Assembly (NCBI RefSeq): GCF_009653635.1
Contig: NZ_PPFD01000003.1
Span: 310,001 to 374,000, forward strand
DNA from: Endozoicomonas sp. OPT23
Lineage (GTDB): Bacteria; Pseudomonadota; Gammaproteobacteria; Pseudomonadales; Endozoicomonadaceae
Direction of reading: 5' to 3'
DNA length: 64,000 nt
The position numbers were made by a program, and so were the translations under genes. The stretch's first letter is position 1. The number at the start of each line of letters is the position of its first letter. This document shows, one piece after another, positions 35,159 to 43,817 of this stretch. Below the pieces are notes generated by a model. It searched no databases and was not told the DNA's origin. It was given only the letters and a program-made list of their open reading frames with translations.

Positions 35159-35812
35159 TTAATAACGTGCCTGAAAACTCATGATACCGCCTTCCTCACT
35201 GAACTTGACGCTTTTCAGGTAACTCATACCCAGCAATACAGTATTCGGGCTGGTGCCCTCAATCACGGTTGCATCAACGCCCGGTACTCGAATACCGCCT
35301 ACCGATACATAATCCAGACGGATTTTATAGCCTTCAGTAATGCCCCCGGCGGTTTCGACAAATATCTTTTCACCGTCTTTATAGGAAAGACCCAGCCTGT
35401 CGGCTTCACCTGAGTTCATGGCCACCAGGTTAGCACCGGTATCTACCAGCATCTCTGTAGAGCGACCATTAACTGAGCCACGGGTAATGTACTGACCCTG
35501 AGGGGTTCTGGTGACTCTGAAAGTAAGAATTTCAGGCGTGGTAATGCCCTGCCCCATATCTCGGCTCAGGTAGTATTCGGTTCTGATGCCATTGACTTCG
35601 ATAACTGCTTTTTTACTGCTGGCAGATACCAGCTGGACACCTTTGATCGTCTCTTTACCCACCTGGATAAAGTGCCTCTTACCATTAATAAGAACCAGCG
35701 CCTTATTCTGAAAAAGACCAACAACACGTAAATTGGTAGCAGAGGAAACAGAAGAAAATAGTAGTGTAAAACACGTCACTATCAGTGACAGAAAACGAAA
35801 CGATCCGTTCAT
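35159..35812 (-). CDS. Exported retropepsin-like aspartic protease
   Basis: The 217-residue product has a signal peptide (FRFLSLIVTCFTLLFSSVSSA, cleavage near 25) and a C-terminal retropepsin-like domain with the active-site motif MLVDTGANLVAMN and the later VLLGMSYLKSVKF, matching clan AA aspartic proteases of the TIGR02281 type, which work as dimers with one Asp per subunit. The N-terminal part of the mature chain (to about 90) is a small beta-domain. ATG 35812 is chosen for its signal peptide and a GGAA eight bases upstream. It lies between pgpA and ribA on the same strand. The substrate is unknown. Confidence 0.8.
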   Translation of the reverse strand: MNGSFRFLSLIVTCFTLLFSSVSSATNLRVVGLFQNKALVLINGKRHFIQVGKETIKGVQLVSASSKKAVIEVNGIRTEYYLSRDMGQGITTPEILTFRVTRTPQGQYITRGSVNGRSTEMLVDTGANLVAMNSGEADRLGLSYKDGEKIFVETAGGITEGYKIRLDYVSVGGIRVPGVDATVIEGTSPNTVLLGMSYLKSVKFSEEGGIMSFQARY

Positions 35813-35948
35813 TAAATTCCAGCTCTGGATGACTGCTGACAAACTCTGGCGATCCGCACCGAGCGACTCAACGACTGCTTTAATCCCAGTCCCTGTGGGA
35901 AGTTATAATCGTGACCCGTGTCTTTTTATTCAAGTTATTATATGCGAC

Positions 35949-36422
35949 TTAAATCGCAAAACGGGCAATCAGCTGCAAGGATACCAGTGCAAAGACACCT
36001 GCTACAACGTCGTCTATCATGATTCCCAGACCACCATGGACTTTTTTATCCAGAAAACTGATAGGCCAGGGCTTCCAGATATCAAATATGCGGAACAGAA
36101 CAAAGCCAATAATCACCCACATCCAACCTGCTGGTGCAGCGAACATGGTAATCCAGTAACCAACAAATTCATCCCAGACAATGCCAGGGTGATCGTGTAC
36201 ACCAAGATCTTTTGAAGTCTGCTCACACAACCAGACACCCAGCACCATACTGACCAGAATCACCAGCCCGAAATTCCACAGCGGAAGATACTGGAACAGT
36301 AGATAAAAAGGGATGGCTGCCAGAGTACCAAAAGTACCTGGCGCTTTTGGTGCAAGACCACTGCCTAGACCAAAGGCAAGAAAATGAACAGGGTTTTTCC
36401 AAACACTATCTGCCGGATTCAT
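35949..36422 (-). CDS. pgpA: Phosphatidylglycerophosphatase A
   Basis: PgpA dephosphorylates phosphatidylglycerophosphate to phosphatidylglycerol in the inner membrane. The 157-residue protein has the family's FGLGSGLAPKAPGTFGTLAAIPFYLL near the start and DDPGIVWDEF-like acidic motif (read here as HDHPGIVWDEFVGYWITMFAAP), four hydrophobic segments and FRIFDIWKPWPISFLDKKVHGGLGIMIDDVVAGV at the end. It is the last gene of the classical ribD-...-thiL-pgpA order and starts 42 bp after thiL. Confidence 0.94.
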   Translation of the reverse strand: MNPADSVWKNPVHFLAFGLGSGLAPKAPGTFGTLAAIPFYLLFQYLPLWNFGLVILVSMVLGVWLCEQTSKDLGVHDHPGIVWDEFVGYWITMFAAPAGWMWVIIGFVLFRIFDIWKPWPISFLDKKVHGGLGIMIDDVVAGVFALVSLQLIARFAI

Positions 36423-36464
36423 AGTAATAACAGTTTCTTTTATTTGTGATTTAACATTAGTGCT

Positions 36465-37442
36465 TCAAAAGTGGCGATAAGCTTTAGGGCTCAATGGCTC
36501 ACCAGTAGCAATATCAACCAGCCCCGAGCCTTCTACAATACGACCAATGCAGGTCAACTGACAGATCTCCGCCAGTTCTTCAGCTAAAGGCTTAACCCTG
36601 CTTTCTGGCCAGGTAAAACAAAGCTCATAGTCGTCACCGCCAGTGAGTGCCAGTTTCAATGCTTGTTCACTACCAACCTTTTCTAACAAAGCACCGGACA
36701 CAGGAGCGTAAGCAATCGTTAATTCTGCGCCTACGCCGCTGGCTTTAAGAATATGTCCAAGGTCACCCAGCACACCATCAGAAATATCCAGTGCAGAGGT
36801 GGCACCATTCTCAACCAGCCACTGCCCCAACTCAACTCGAGGCGAAGGTTTGAAATATCGATTAAGCAGGTATTCGGAAGATTTATCCTGGGCCGTTTCA
36901 GGTATTTTACCGTCAAGCACGTCCGGCAAAGCTCCTCCGGCATCACCAAGATTACCGCTGACGTATATCAGATCACCGACCTTGGCTCCGTTTCTTCTCA
37001 GTGCTTTGCCGCTCTTAACAAACCCTTGAGCCTGAATAGAAATGGTCAGTGGCCCTTTAGTCGTATCACCACCAATCAAACCTGCATCATACTGACCAGC
37101 GAGAGCTGCCAGACCATCAGAGAAGGCTTTCAACCACTTTGGGTCAGCTTCAGGAAGAGTAAGACCAAGGGTAAAGGAGTGAGGAGTCGCACCCATCGCA
37201 GCAAGATCACTGAGATTCACAGCAAGGGAGCGATAACCGAGATAGAAAGGATCGCAGTCGACAGGAAAATGAACACCTTCCACCAGCGTATCCAGAGACT
37301 GCGCCAGCTGAAAACCTTCAGGCACGGACAAGAGTGCACAGTCATCACCTATGCCAACAACATCAGAACGCTTTGACCTCAACTCGGAGCGATCAAAGAA
37401 GTCACGAATCAGATCAAATTCACCTAATGAAGTTTCAGACAT
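36465..37442 (-). CDS. thiL: Thiamine-monophosphate kinase
   Basis: ThiL phosphorylates thiamine monophosphate to the cofactor thiamine diphosphate. The 325-residue product shows the AIR-synthase-like fold signatures: FDLIRDFF at the N-terminus, VGIGDDCALLSVPEG with metal-binding aspartates, SLDTLVEGVHFP, NLSDLAAMGATPHSFTLGLTLP, GGDTTKGPLTISIQAQG and ALDISDGVLGDLGHI. Length is normal. It follows nusB but with an unusual 224-bp gap that holds a large RNA-like structure (37512-37603). Confidence 0.95.
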   Translation of the reverse strand: MSETSLGEFDLIRDFFDRSELRSKRSDVVGIGDDCALLSVPEGFQLAQSLDTLVEGVHFPVDCDPFYLGYRSLAVNLSDLAAMGATPHSFTLGLTLPEADPKWLKAFSDGLAALAGQYDAGLIGGDTTKGPLTISIQAQGFVKSGKALRRNGAKVGDLIYVSGNLGDAGGALPDVLDGKIPETAQDKSSEYLLNRYFKPSPRVELGQWLVENGATSALDISDGVLGDLGHILKASGVGAELTIAYAPVSGALLEKVGSEQALKLALTGGDDYELCFTWPESRVKPLAEELAEICQLTCIGRIVEGSGLVDIATGEPLSPKAYRHF

Positions 37443-37511
37443 AAATACGAGAGGTAATAGTTAGGAATAGATGAAGTTATCGTAACGCTTACGAAGAAGC
37501 CAGATAAGTCA

Positions 37512-37603
37512 GGCTTCAGGTTAATCTTTCAAAGACCAGGGATGGTCTGTTTAGCGACTCTGACCACGGAGGGTCAGTGGAGCGGAAAGATTAATCTGAA
37601 GTC
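37512..37603 (-). ncRNA. Three-way-junction structure between nusB and thiL
   Basis: The arms 37512-37530 and 37585-37603 pair over 19 bp with only two G-T wobbles. They enclose two hairpins: AGACCA/TGGTCT (37533-37538 with 37543-37548, loop GGGA) and CTGACC/GGTCAG (37560-37565 with 37572-37577). The result is a compact three-way junction of 92 nt. A further GAAGCC at 37496-37501 can compete for the base of the left arm (GGCTTC, 37512-37517). It could be a cis-acting RNA in the thiL leader, a processed small RNA or a miniature mobile element. Nothing in it matches a riboswitch class that I know. Confidence 0.45.
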
Positions 37604-37621
37604 TGGCGATTTAGACCATTC

Positions 37622-37652
37622 CGAAAGTTTGACAAAGCATGCCAAACTCTCG
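37622..37652 (-). terminator. Hairpin after nusB
   Basis: CGAAAGTTTG (37622-37631) pairs, with one mismatch, with CAAACTCTCG (37643-37652) around an 11-base loop, starting about 14 bases after the nusB stop on the reverse strand. No clear T-run follows. It may slow or partly terminate the rib-nusB transcript before thiL. Confidence 0.4.
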
Positions 37653-37666
37653 AAACAGAACAGCCA

Positions 37667-38149
37667 TTACTTCCGACGGAAGTTCCGCACTTCTTCAGTA
37701 CGAATACGCGGCGCCAGCTTGTCCAGAATACCGTTGATATAACGATGGGAATCCTGGGCACCGAAACGCTTTACCAGCTCAATGGCTTCGTTGATAACAA
37801 CACGGTAAGGCACATCAGCACGGTTAACCAGCTCATAGCAACCAATACGCAGAGCAGCCGTTTCAACCGGATCCAGCTGAGTCAGCGGACGATCAAGAAT
37901 CGGCGACATAGTGTCGTCGAGCTTGCTGGCATCACGGGCAATGCCGGTCAGCAGCATATGAAAATAACCGTCGTCTACCTTGCTGAAATCGTTATCCGAA
38001 CGGAACTGCATTTCAATCTGGGCAATGGACGATTTTGACATCTGCCACTGGTACAACGCTTGAAGCGCCAGCTGTCGTGCACGACGACGGGCAGATGGTT
38101 TGGGACGCTGGGCAGATTTCTGTCCTTTGTCCTGCTTGTCAGTAGACAA
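37667..38149 (-). CDS. nusB: Transcription antitermination factor NusB
   Basis: NusB binds boxA RNA with NusE (S10) in antitermination complexes on rRNA operons. The 160-residue product has an Arg-rich helix start (SARRRARQLALQALYQWQMS), LLTGIARDASKLDDTMSPILDRPLTQLDPVETAALRIGCYEL and VINEAIELVKRFGAQDSHRYINGILDKLA. The start is TTG 38149: GGAGG lies six bases upstream and the codon follows the ribH stop by one base. That arrangement implies translational coupling. The N-terminus is about 20 residues longer than that of E. coli NusB (139). Confidence 0.93.
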   Translation of the reverse strand: MSTDKQDKGQKSAQRPKPSARRRARQLALQALYQWQMSKSSIAQIEMQFRSDNDFSKVDDGYFHMLLTGIARDASKLDDTMSPILDRPLTQLDPVETAALRIGCYELVNRADVPYRVVINEAIELVKRFGAQDSHRYINGILDKLAPRIRTEEVRNFRRK

Positions 38150-38150
38150 C

Positions 38151-38624
38151 TCAGGCCTCCAGTTTCTTGAGCAGGGACACCATTTCGAAAGCCGCCATGG
38201 CAGCCTCTTCACCCTTATTACCTGCCTTGGTACCGGCACGTTCGACAGCCTGCTCGATGGTGTCTACGGTCAGAACACCGAAGCTTACCGGAATCTCCTG
38301 ATCCAGGTTGACCTGGGACAGGCCTTTCACGCATTCGTTGGCAACAAACTCAAAGTGAGGAGTACCGCCACGAATAACTGCACCCAGTGCAATAATAGCG
38401 TCGAAACGCTGGGTCTTGGCGACTTTCTTAACAGTCAGTGGAATTTCGAACGCGCCAGGGCAACGAACGATAGTAATATCTTCTTCCGGTATTCCATGGC
38501 GAGTCAGGCTATCTACGGCACCATTCACCAGACTTTCTACGATGAAAGCGTTCCAGCGACCAACAACAATTGCGTACTTGCCGCCATTTGCCTGCAGAGA
38601 GCCTTCAATGGTTTGTATAGACAT
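38151..38624 (-). CDS. ribH: 6,7-dimethyl-8-ribityllumazine synthase
   Basis: RibH condenses the ribitylaminouracil intermediate with dihydroxybutanone phosphate to lumazine, forming icosahedral or decameric shells. The 157-residue product shows [57 protein letters not shown] with the catalytic histidine, and [34 protein letters not shown] 38624 has GAGGAA seven bases upstream. It lies between ribB and nusB in the riboflavin operon. Confidence 0.95.
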   Translation of the reverse strand: MSIQTIEGSLQANGGKYAIVVGRWNAFIVESLVNGAVDSLTRHGIPEEDITIVRCPGAFEIPLTVKKVAKTQRFDAIIALGAVIRGGTPHFEFVANECVKGLSQVNLDQEIPVSFGVLTVDTIEQAVERAGTKAGNKGEEAAMAAFEMVSLLKKLEA

Positions 38625-38793
38625 GGCTGTTTCCTCAAAAAAAATCTTCTTGTCTCTGATGTCGTTATAGACAGATGCCCGTAACAAAAGCACTTTAAAA
38701 ACGACAACAGTTGTCTTTAAGCAAAGAAGCAAAACAAACCGTTTTGCTTCTCTTCAAATTAATGCTCTCAGACCCATTCATGTAGACCGGATA

Positions 38794-39906
38794 TCAGTCT
38801 TCGCTGTGGATGTATTCAACAATTTCCAGATCAAAGCCGGACAAAGCGCCGAACTTGACCGGAGAACTGAGTAGACGCATTTTACCCACGCCCAGATCAC
38901 GGAGAATCTGTGAACCAGTACCAATGGTCAGATAAGCACCGGACATACCGCTGCTGCCTGACTTGCCCTGGTTATAACGTTCCAGAGCATGGCCCAGATC
39001 CATCTTGCCCTCAGAATTCAGCAACACGGCAACACCGCGCCCTTCTTTGGCAATTTTCTCCAGCGCCTTGTTCATGGACCAGCTGTTGCTTCCCTTTTCA
39101 GGGTGAGCGCCCAGCAGATCGCGGAAAGGTTCCATTGCATGCACTCGGACCATAGTGGGCGAGTTAGGCGTTATGTATCCCTTACTCAGGGCAATATGCG
39201 TGTTGCCACTGATGTAATCACGATAGGCCGTCAGATCAAACTGACCGAAATCCGTATCAATAGTACGGGTTTCAATCTTCTCTATAGTCTTCTCATTGAG
39301 AATGCGATAGTTAATCAGATCAGCAATGGTGCCAATCTTGAGGTCATGCTCTTTGGCAAAGACTTCAAGGTCAGGGCGACGAGCCATGGAACCATCTTCG
39401 TTCATAATTTCGATGATGGCTGCTGCTGGAGCGAGACCTGCCAAACGAGACAAGTCACAACCTGCTTCCGTATGACCGGCACGACTCAAAACACCACCTG
39501 GCTGTGCACGCAGCGGGAAGATGTGTCCTGGCTGAACAATGTCACCTGGACGGGACAGCGGGTCAACCGCGACACGAATCGTTTTGGCACGATCCGCTGC
39601 AGAGATACCTGTTGTCACACCTTCAGCAGCTTCAATGGAAACAGTAAACGGAGTACCAAAACCGGACTCGTTGTCGTCGTTTCCTACCATCGGAGGCAGC
39701 CCCAGAAAATCGCAACGTTCACCGGTCAGGGTGAGGCAAAGCAGGCCACGAGCCTCTCTTGCCATAAAGTTAACGATTTCCGGCGTAATCTTTTCTGCCG
39801 CAACAATAAGGTCGCCCTCATTTTCACGGTCTTCATCATCCATGAGGATAACGGGCTTACCGAGACGAATGTCCTCGATAATCTCTTCGATGGAGTTAAG
39901 CTGCAT
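38794..39906 (-). CDS. ribB: 3,4-dihydroxy-2-butanone 4-phosphate synthase with degenerate GTP cyclohydrolase II domain
   Basis: The first 205 residues are DHBP synthase, which makes the four-carbon unit of riboflavin from ribulose 5-phosphate. Motifs are DDEDRENEGDLIVAAEKITPE, RPGDIVQPGHIFPLRAQPGGVLSRAGHTEAGCDL and IMNEDGSMARRPDL. The second domain (to residue 370) has the GTP cyclohydrolase II fold but lacks its three zinc cysteines: the equivalent stretch reads AMEPFRDLLGAHPEKGSNSWSMNKALEKIA. It is therefore a RibBX-type protein, probably inactive as a cyclohydrolase, with separate RibA at 34431 providing the step. ATG 39906 follows a GGGGG run six to ten bases upstream. No FMN riboswitch is recognised in the upstream gap. 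Confidence 0.92.
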   Translation of the reverse strand: MQLNSIEEIIEDIRLGKPVILMDDEDRENEGDLIVAAEKITPEIVNFMAREARGLLCLTLTGERCDFLGLPPMVGNDDNESGFGTPFTVSIEAAEGVTTGISAADRAKTIRVAVDPLSRPGDIVQPGHIFPLRAQPGGVLSRAGHTEAGCDLSRLAGLAPAAAIIEIMNEDGSMARRPDLEVFAKEHDLKIGTIADLINYRILNEKTIEKIETRTIDTDFGQFDLTAYRDYISGNTHIALSKGYITPNSPTMVRVHAMEPFRDLLGAHPEKGSNSWSMNKALEKIAKEGRGVAVLLNSEGKMDLGHALERYNQGKSGSSGMSGAYLTIGTGSQILRDLGVGKMRLLSSPVKFGALSGFDLEIVEYIHSED

Positions 39907-40030
39907 AGTGCCCCCACTCAATGTTGATGCATCCGGCATGCGAAACCGGCACATTCTACAGTGTTCAACCAGCCTCTGGAAGAACACTGCGGTTTATTCT
40001 GATTTTCTTAGTCAGTGACTATACAGACTT

Positions 40031-40097
40031 ACTCATTCACACGTTATTAGCCTGCCGCAGGCCGAGTAATAACTAATAGAGAAGTCTACACACTCAC
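40031..40097 (+). repeat. Dispersed hairpin-tail repeat, copy J (shortened)
   Basis: GTTATTA-GCCTG (40043-40054) pairs with CAGGC and TAATAAC (40058-40062 and 40067-40073) around CCG, with a four-base bulge. A shortened tail ends GTCTACACAC at 40084-40093, overlapping the ribE stop. The TATTCG part of the tail is missing and the orientation is less certain than in other copies. It fills part of the ribE-ribB gap. Confidence 0.5.
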
Positions 40098-40756
40098 TTC
40101 ATAAACCCGTGTTCAGCCAGAAAGCCGGCCGTCAGAGTTGATTCCTTGATCGTATCGTCTTTCAGGGACGGATCCATCAGCCGTTCAAGGTAGCGTGCCA
40201 GAACGTCCACTTCCAGATTCACCACAGTTCCTGCACTGTAGTTCTCTATGATGGTTTCCTGCTGGGTATGAGGAACAATGTTCAAAGCAAAGCGGCAACC
40301 TTCTACCTTGTTCACCGTCAGGCTGACACCATCGATCGTGATAGAACCCTTGTGAGCAATGTATCTGGCCAGGGACTTTGGTGCTTCAAGCCAGTAAACC
40401 GTCGAACGACCGGACGGTTCCAGTGAAACTACAGTACCCTTGCCGTCCACATGGCCACTGACCAAATGACCACCCAGTCGAGTGGTCGGGGTCAGTGCCT
40501 TCTCCAGATTCAATGGTGCACCTACAGGCAATGAGCCCAGAGTTGCATAATCCAGTGTTTCCAGAGAAACATCTGCCACATAACCTTTGCCGGTCAGCTC
40601 TACGACAGTGAGGCAGACACCATTGGTGGCGATACTGTCACCCAGCTGAACATCTGAAAGGTCCAGCGTGCCTGAATCAACGGTCAGCCGCAGGTCGCCT
40701 TCACGGGCTTCAACCTTTGCCAGCTTGCCAACCGCTTCGATTATTCCGGTAAACAT
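40094..40756 (-). CDS. ribE: Riboflavin synthase, alpha subunit
   Basis: Riboflavin synthase dismutates two 6,7-dimethyl-8-ribityllumazine molecules to riboflavin and the ribitylaminouracil. The 220-residue product begins MFTGIIEAVGKLA, as this family almost always does, and has two tandem lumazine-binding repeats: DVQLGDSIATNGVCLTVVEL with GGHLVSGHVDGKG, and IAHKGSITIDGVSLTVNKVEG with the corresponding C-terminal half. The length is close to E. coli RibE/RibC (213). AAGGATTA precedes ATG 40756. A repeat copy lies between it and ribD. Confidence 0.95.
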   Translation of the reverse strand: MFTGIIEAVGKLAKVEAREGDLRLTVDSGTLDLSDVQLGDSIATNGVCLTVVELTGKGYVADVSLETLDYATLGSLPVGAPLNLEKALTPTTRLGGHLVSGHVDGKGTVVSLEPSGRSTVYWLEAPKSLARYIAHKGSITIDGVSLTVNKVEGCRFALNIVPHTQQETIIENYSAGTVVNLEVDVLARYLERLMDPSLKDDTIKESTLTAGFLAEHGFMK

Positions 40757-40770
40757 TAATCCTTTTTTCC

Positions 40771-40848
40771 TTAAGTGTAAGGACACTTGCAATCGAACAG
40801 TAAGTTCTTTGCCCGCCTTCGCCGGGCAAAGAACTTATGAATTCATAA
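40771..40848 (-). repeat. Dispersed hairpin-tail repeat, copy E
   Basis: AAGTTCTTTGCCCG (40802-40815) and its exact complement (40823-40836) form a 14-bp stem with a seven-base loop. On the reverse strand this is followed by CTGTTCGATTGC and the terminal hairpin AAGTGT-CCTT-ACACTT (40773-40788). Both stems differ in sequence from copy H yet remain fully paired. The element starts at the ribD stop codon and ends 15 bases before the ribE ATG. Confidence 0.85.
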
Positions 40849-41976
40849 ACCGCTGGTCACTGCCTGAGATGGCACGGCAGTTATCTTCCAGTCATTGCCG
40901 ACCGACCTGACCTCTTTAATCGTGAGGCTGACTTTATCAGACATTTGCTCAATAGGCAGGTTTAGCAACGGGCGGGCAGAAGACCCCATCAACACAGGTG
41001 CCATAAAAACAACTAATTCATCAATCAGGTTCTGTTCCAGAAAGGCACCGGCAAGTGTCGCGCCGGTTTCCAGCAGCACTTGATTAATTTCCCGCTGAGC
41101 CAGATGTTCCAGCAGTTGTTCGATATTGATTTTCCCATCATGGGAATCCATCTGCAGCACTTCTGCACCAGCATCTCTGATCATACGAATCTTTCCGTGG
41201 TCTGCATCCACAGCACAGACGATGAGACAGCTGCCGTTACCTGAAATCACTTTTGCAGTAGTCGGCGTCTGAAGATGAGCATCCAGTACCACTCGCAGCG
41301 GCTGGCGTTTTGCTATCTCATCCGCATTGTCCAACCCGAGTTCTGAAGCACGAACAGTCAGGGAAGAATCATCCTGTAAGATCGAACCAACACCGGTAAT
41401 AATGGCGCAACTCTCAGCTCTCATTTGCTGAACCTGACTGCGGGCATCAGGGCCGGTAATCCATTGGGACTTTCCGGAAGCCATGGCCGTTCTGCCATCA
41501 AGGCTCATGGCCAGTTTGGCTCTGACAAAAGGGCGACCGGATTCCATGCGTTTGATAAAACCCGGATTCAGAGCCTTTGCTTCAGCTTCAAGGACTCCGC
41601 TCAGTGTTTCGATTCCGGCTTCATTGAGCATTTTCATACCACGGCCTGAAACAGAAGGGTTCGGGTCTTCCATAGCTGCAACAACGCGGGAGATCTTTGA
41701 TTTTATTAATGCGGAAGCACAGGGAGGCGTTCGGCCAAAATAACTGCAGGGTTCAAGGGTAACGTAGGCGGTTGCGCCTTCTGCTTTGTCTCCTGCCATT
41801 TTCAGGGCATGGACTTCAGCGTGGCCTTCACCGGCACGCTCGTGAAAGCCCTTTCCTACGATCTCGCCATCACGGACAATCACGCAACCGACCCTTGGAT
41901 TGGGCATGGTGGAGTAAAGTCCTTTTCTGGCTAGTCGCAGGGCTTTGGCCATCCATTCATGGTCGTTTGTTGACAC
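40843..41976 (-). CDS. ribD: Bifunctional riboflavin deaminase/reductase RibD
   Basis: RibD carries out the second and third steps of riboflavin synthesis: deamination of the pyrimidinone and NADPH-dependent reduction of its ribosyl chain. The 377-residue product has the zinc deaminase motifs HAEVHAL (about residue 50) and PCSYFGRTPPC (about residue 75) in the first 150 residues, then the reductase domain with RPFVRAKLAMSLDGRTA, WITGPDARSQVQQMRAESCAIITGVGSIL and LETGATLAGAFL. GTG 41976 is used because GGAG lies eight bases upstream. It is the first gene of the reverse-strand operon running to pgpA. Confidence 0.95.
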   Translation of the reverse strand: MSTNDHEWMAKALRLARKGLYSTMPNPRVGCVIVRDGEIVGKGFHERAGEGHAEVHALKMAGDKAEGATAYVTLEPCSYFGRTPPCASALIKSKISRVVAAMEDPNPSVSGRGMKMLNEAGIETLSGVLEAEAKALNPGFIKRMESGRPFVRAKLAMSLDGRTAMASGKSQWITGPDARSQVQQMRAESCAIITGVGSILQDDSSLTVRASELGLDNADEIAKRQPLRVVLDAHLQTPTTAKVISGNGSCLIVCAVDADHGKIRMIRDAGAEVLQMDSHDGKINIEQLLEHLAQREINQVLLETGATLAGAFLEQNLIDELVVFMAPVLMGSSARPLLNLPIEQMSDKVSLTIKEVRSVGNDWKITAVPSQAVTSGL

Positions 41977-42084
41977 TGTGAACACTCCAGCATAAGGGCA
42001 AAGTGGCAATGATAGCCCTGAATACTGCCGATGAGGAGAGTACAGAATCACCAAGGAAGAATATTATAGATAAAATGCAGCTTA

Positions 42085-43410
42085 CTAATAAAAAGAGGCC
42101 ACCCTGTCTGAGGCAAGCACTCTATATAAAACTGATAACGTTTGTTGCAGATCTTCCATAGCAACACCGAAACTAGCTTGACCAGGCAAACTGATCAAAA
42201 CAGTTTCAGCGTCAGGATATAGATTAATAATGTAACTGTTGTCTCCTGAAATGCGCTTATCCTGATCTTCATTAGTAAACGCTATGATCATATATTCACC
42301 TGAGTTTGAAAGGTCATCAGTTAATGCATTCAAACCTGCATGGCAACTTTCATTATCGTTAGTACACTCAATCGGTAGCCTGACTCTGGCATAGTGATCG
42401 GACTCATAGGCATAAAAGGTGCTAATACTTCTACTGGGCTTCACTGTCATATCAAGTTTGATATTTTCAGACTGAAGCTTTGCTAACAATATCTGATTAA
42501 AGAGTTCCATACTCAACCAGGAATCAAAATACTGTCTTATTTGAGCACTGCTGTATTCACCCTTGTAAAACCACTGTTGAATAAACCCTTCTTCTTCTGA
42601 TTCAAACTGCTGCATTAGATGCCGGTACATTATATATCGACCAAGTACACTAAATGCGGAAACGCCTCCAACAATAGCTGCAGCTTGACCACTCAAATTT
42701 CCAATATACTGGGTAGCAGTTATCCCTCCGGCAGCGGCAGCCTTAAAAGTTGCAGAAAGAATTAAACTGATTTTTTTAAATGCCAGAACACCAAGCCAGT
42801 GTTCTCCTTGCTGCTTCACTTTTTTGGGTAACAGAGAGAGAGTTGATGTTACATATCCCACTCTATAACTATTGGCATCTCCTTTTGTCAATTCCCTAAA
42901 CTTATTGACTCCCATATAGCTTGCATAGGAAGCAATTAACGAAGCCACTGATAACGTTGACCCTGCAGCCTCCTTCCAACCATTCGTTATAAAACGATAT
43001 GCTGGCCCAAAAGCAACATCACCCGTTTGATAGATCAACCCCTTGTGAACAAATGAAAGCGGATAAGCTATAGCTGCAAGTGATTCCTGAGCACACTTCT
43101 TTTCATCACTATTCTTTATTTCACTTTTTCCACAATTAGTAATTTTTTTAAGCCCCCATTGAATATCTTCTGTATTCTCGAAATAGGACTCAGTATGTGA
43201 CGGAAAAAATTCAATAAAACTTTCATCGTGCATGGCTATATCCCAAACCAGGGATTGCCAGAAATTAATAAAATATTCAGGATTATTTACGAGAGCATTC
43301 TGATTTAATCGAGTTCGTGAAACAGTATTATAGTTCCCATCACCGTAAGTAGACCCGATGCTAAGGCAACATATAATAGATACAATTAATCTTAAATTTA
43401 TATTTTTCAT
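42085..43410 (-). CDS. Exported protein of unknown function
   Basis: The 441-residue product has a signal peptide (KNINLRLIVSIICCLSIGSTYG, cleavage near residue 23). The mature chain is hydrophilic except for alanine/glycine-rich segments at about residues 150-170 and 218-260 (SLILSATFKAAAAGGITATQYIGNLSGQAAAIVGGVSAFS), which could be membrane-inserting. It has four to six cysteines. No family is recognised. The gene is AT-rich compared with ribD and purE on either side and seems a single-gene insertion between the rib operon and purEK. A secreted or envelope role is likely from the signal peptide alone. Confidence 0.65.
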   Translation of the reverse strand: MKNINLRLIVSIICCLSIGSTYGDGNYNTVSRTRLNQNALVNNPEYFINFWQSLVWDIAMHDESFIEFFPSHTESYFENTEDIQWGLKKITNCGKSEIKNSDEKKCAQESLAAIAYPLSFVHKGLIYQTGDVAFGPAYRFITNGWKEAAGSTLSVASLIASYASYMGVNKFRELTKGDANSYRVGYVTSTLSLLPKKVKQQGEHWLGVLAFKKISLILSATFKAAAAGGITATQYIGNLSGQAAAIVGGVSAFSVLGRYIMYRHLMQQFESEEEGFIQQWFYKGEYSSAQIRQYFDSWLSMELFNQILLAKLQSENIKLDMTVKPSRSISTFYAYESDHYARVRLPIECTNDNESCHAGLNALTDDLSNSGEYMIIAFTNEDQDKRISGDNSYIINLYPDAETVLISLPGQASFGVAMEDLQQTLSVLYRVLASDRVASFY

Positions 43411-43817
43411 TGAAAATAAGCCTTATTATCTTCCCCACTTTTCAATTTGATTATTTAAATTCTATTGACTTGGAAAAGTTTGGAATTCAGAAATATAGCC
43501 AACATGATTAATTACTGTTATTTTTCCGACTAGTGGTGGATAACTGACTCTTTATTTTGATTAATACCAGACTTCTTATTTGCCTCTCAAGTCCAGTCGG
43601 GGTGAAGTTGAAAGCTCTCTCAATGACTGCATTTTTTATCCAGACTTTCAGAAGATATAGGACTATAGTGTCACTCGCTTTGAGTACACCTCTCTGATCA
43701 AATTAAAATTGCTATCACCCCTGCAGCCTGCCCACTACAAGAGATTGTGATAAACTCACCGCCACTAATAACAGCAAGGGAGTCCACTGCTTACTCCCTG
43801 TACAATAAGGTGTCATC
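43411..43817. other. Divergent gap before purE
   Basis: This 407-bp AT-rich gap should contain the promoters of purE and of the exported unknown. Close to purE, GGGAGT (43778-43783) pairs with ACTCCC (43793-43798) in the leader. I see no PurR-type operator and no open frame worth calling. Confidence 0.5.

Noticed and set aside
38989-39927. Forward-strand frame (312 codons) over ribB
   Set aside because: It is antisense to a well-conserved DHBP synthase gene and has no protein-like features.
39907-40093. FMN riboswitch before ribB
   Set aside because: I looked for the RFN element in this gap and before ribD. The conserved core is absent; the gap mainly holds a shortened repeat copy.
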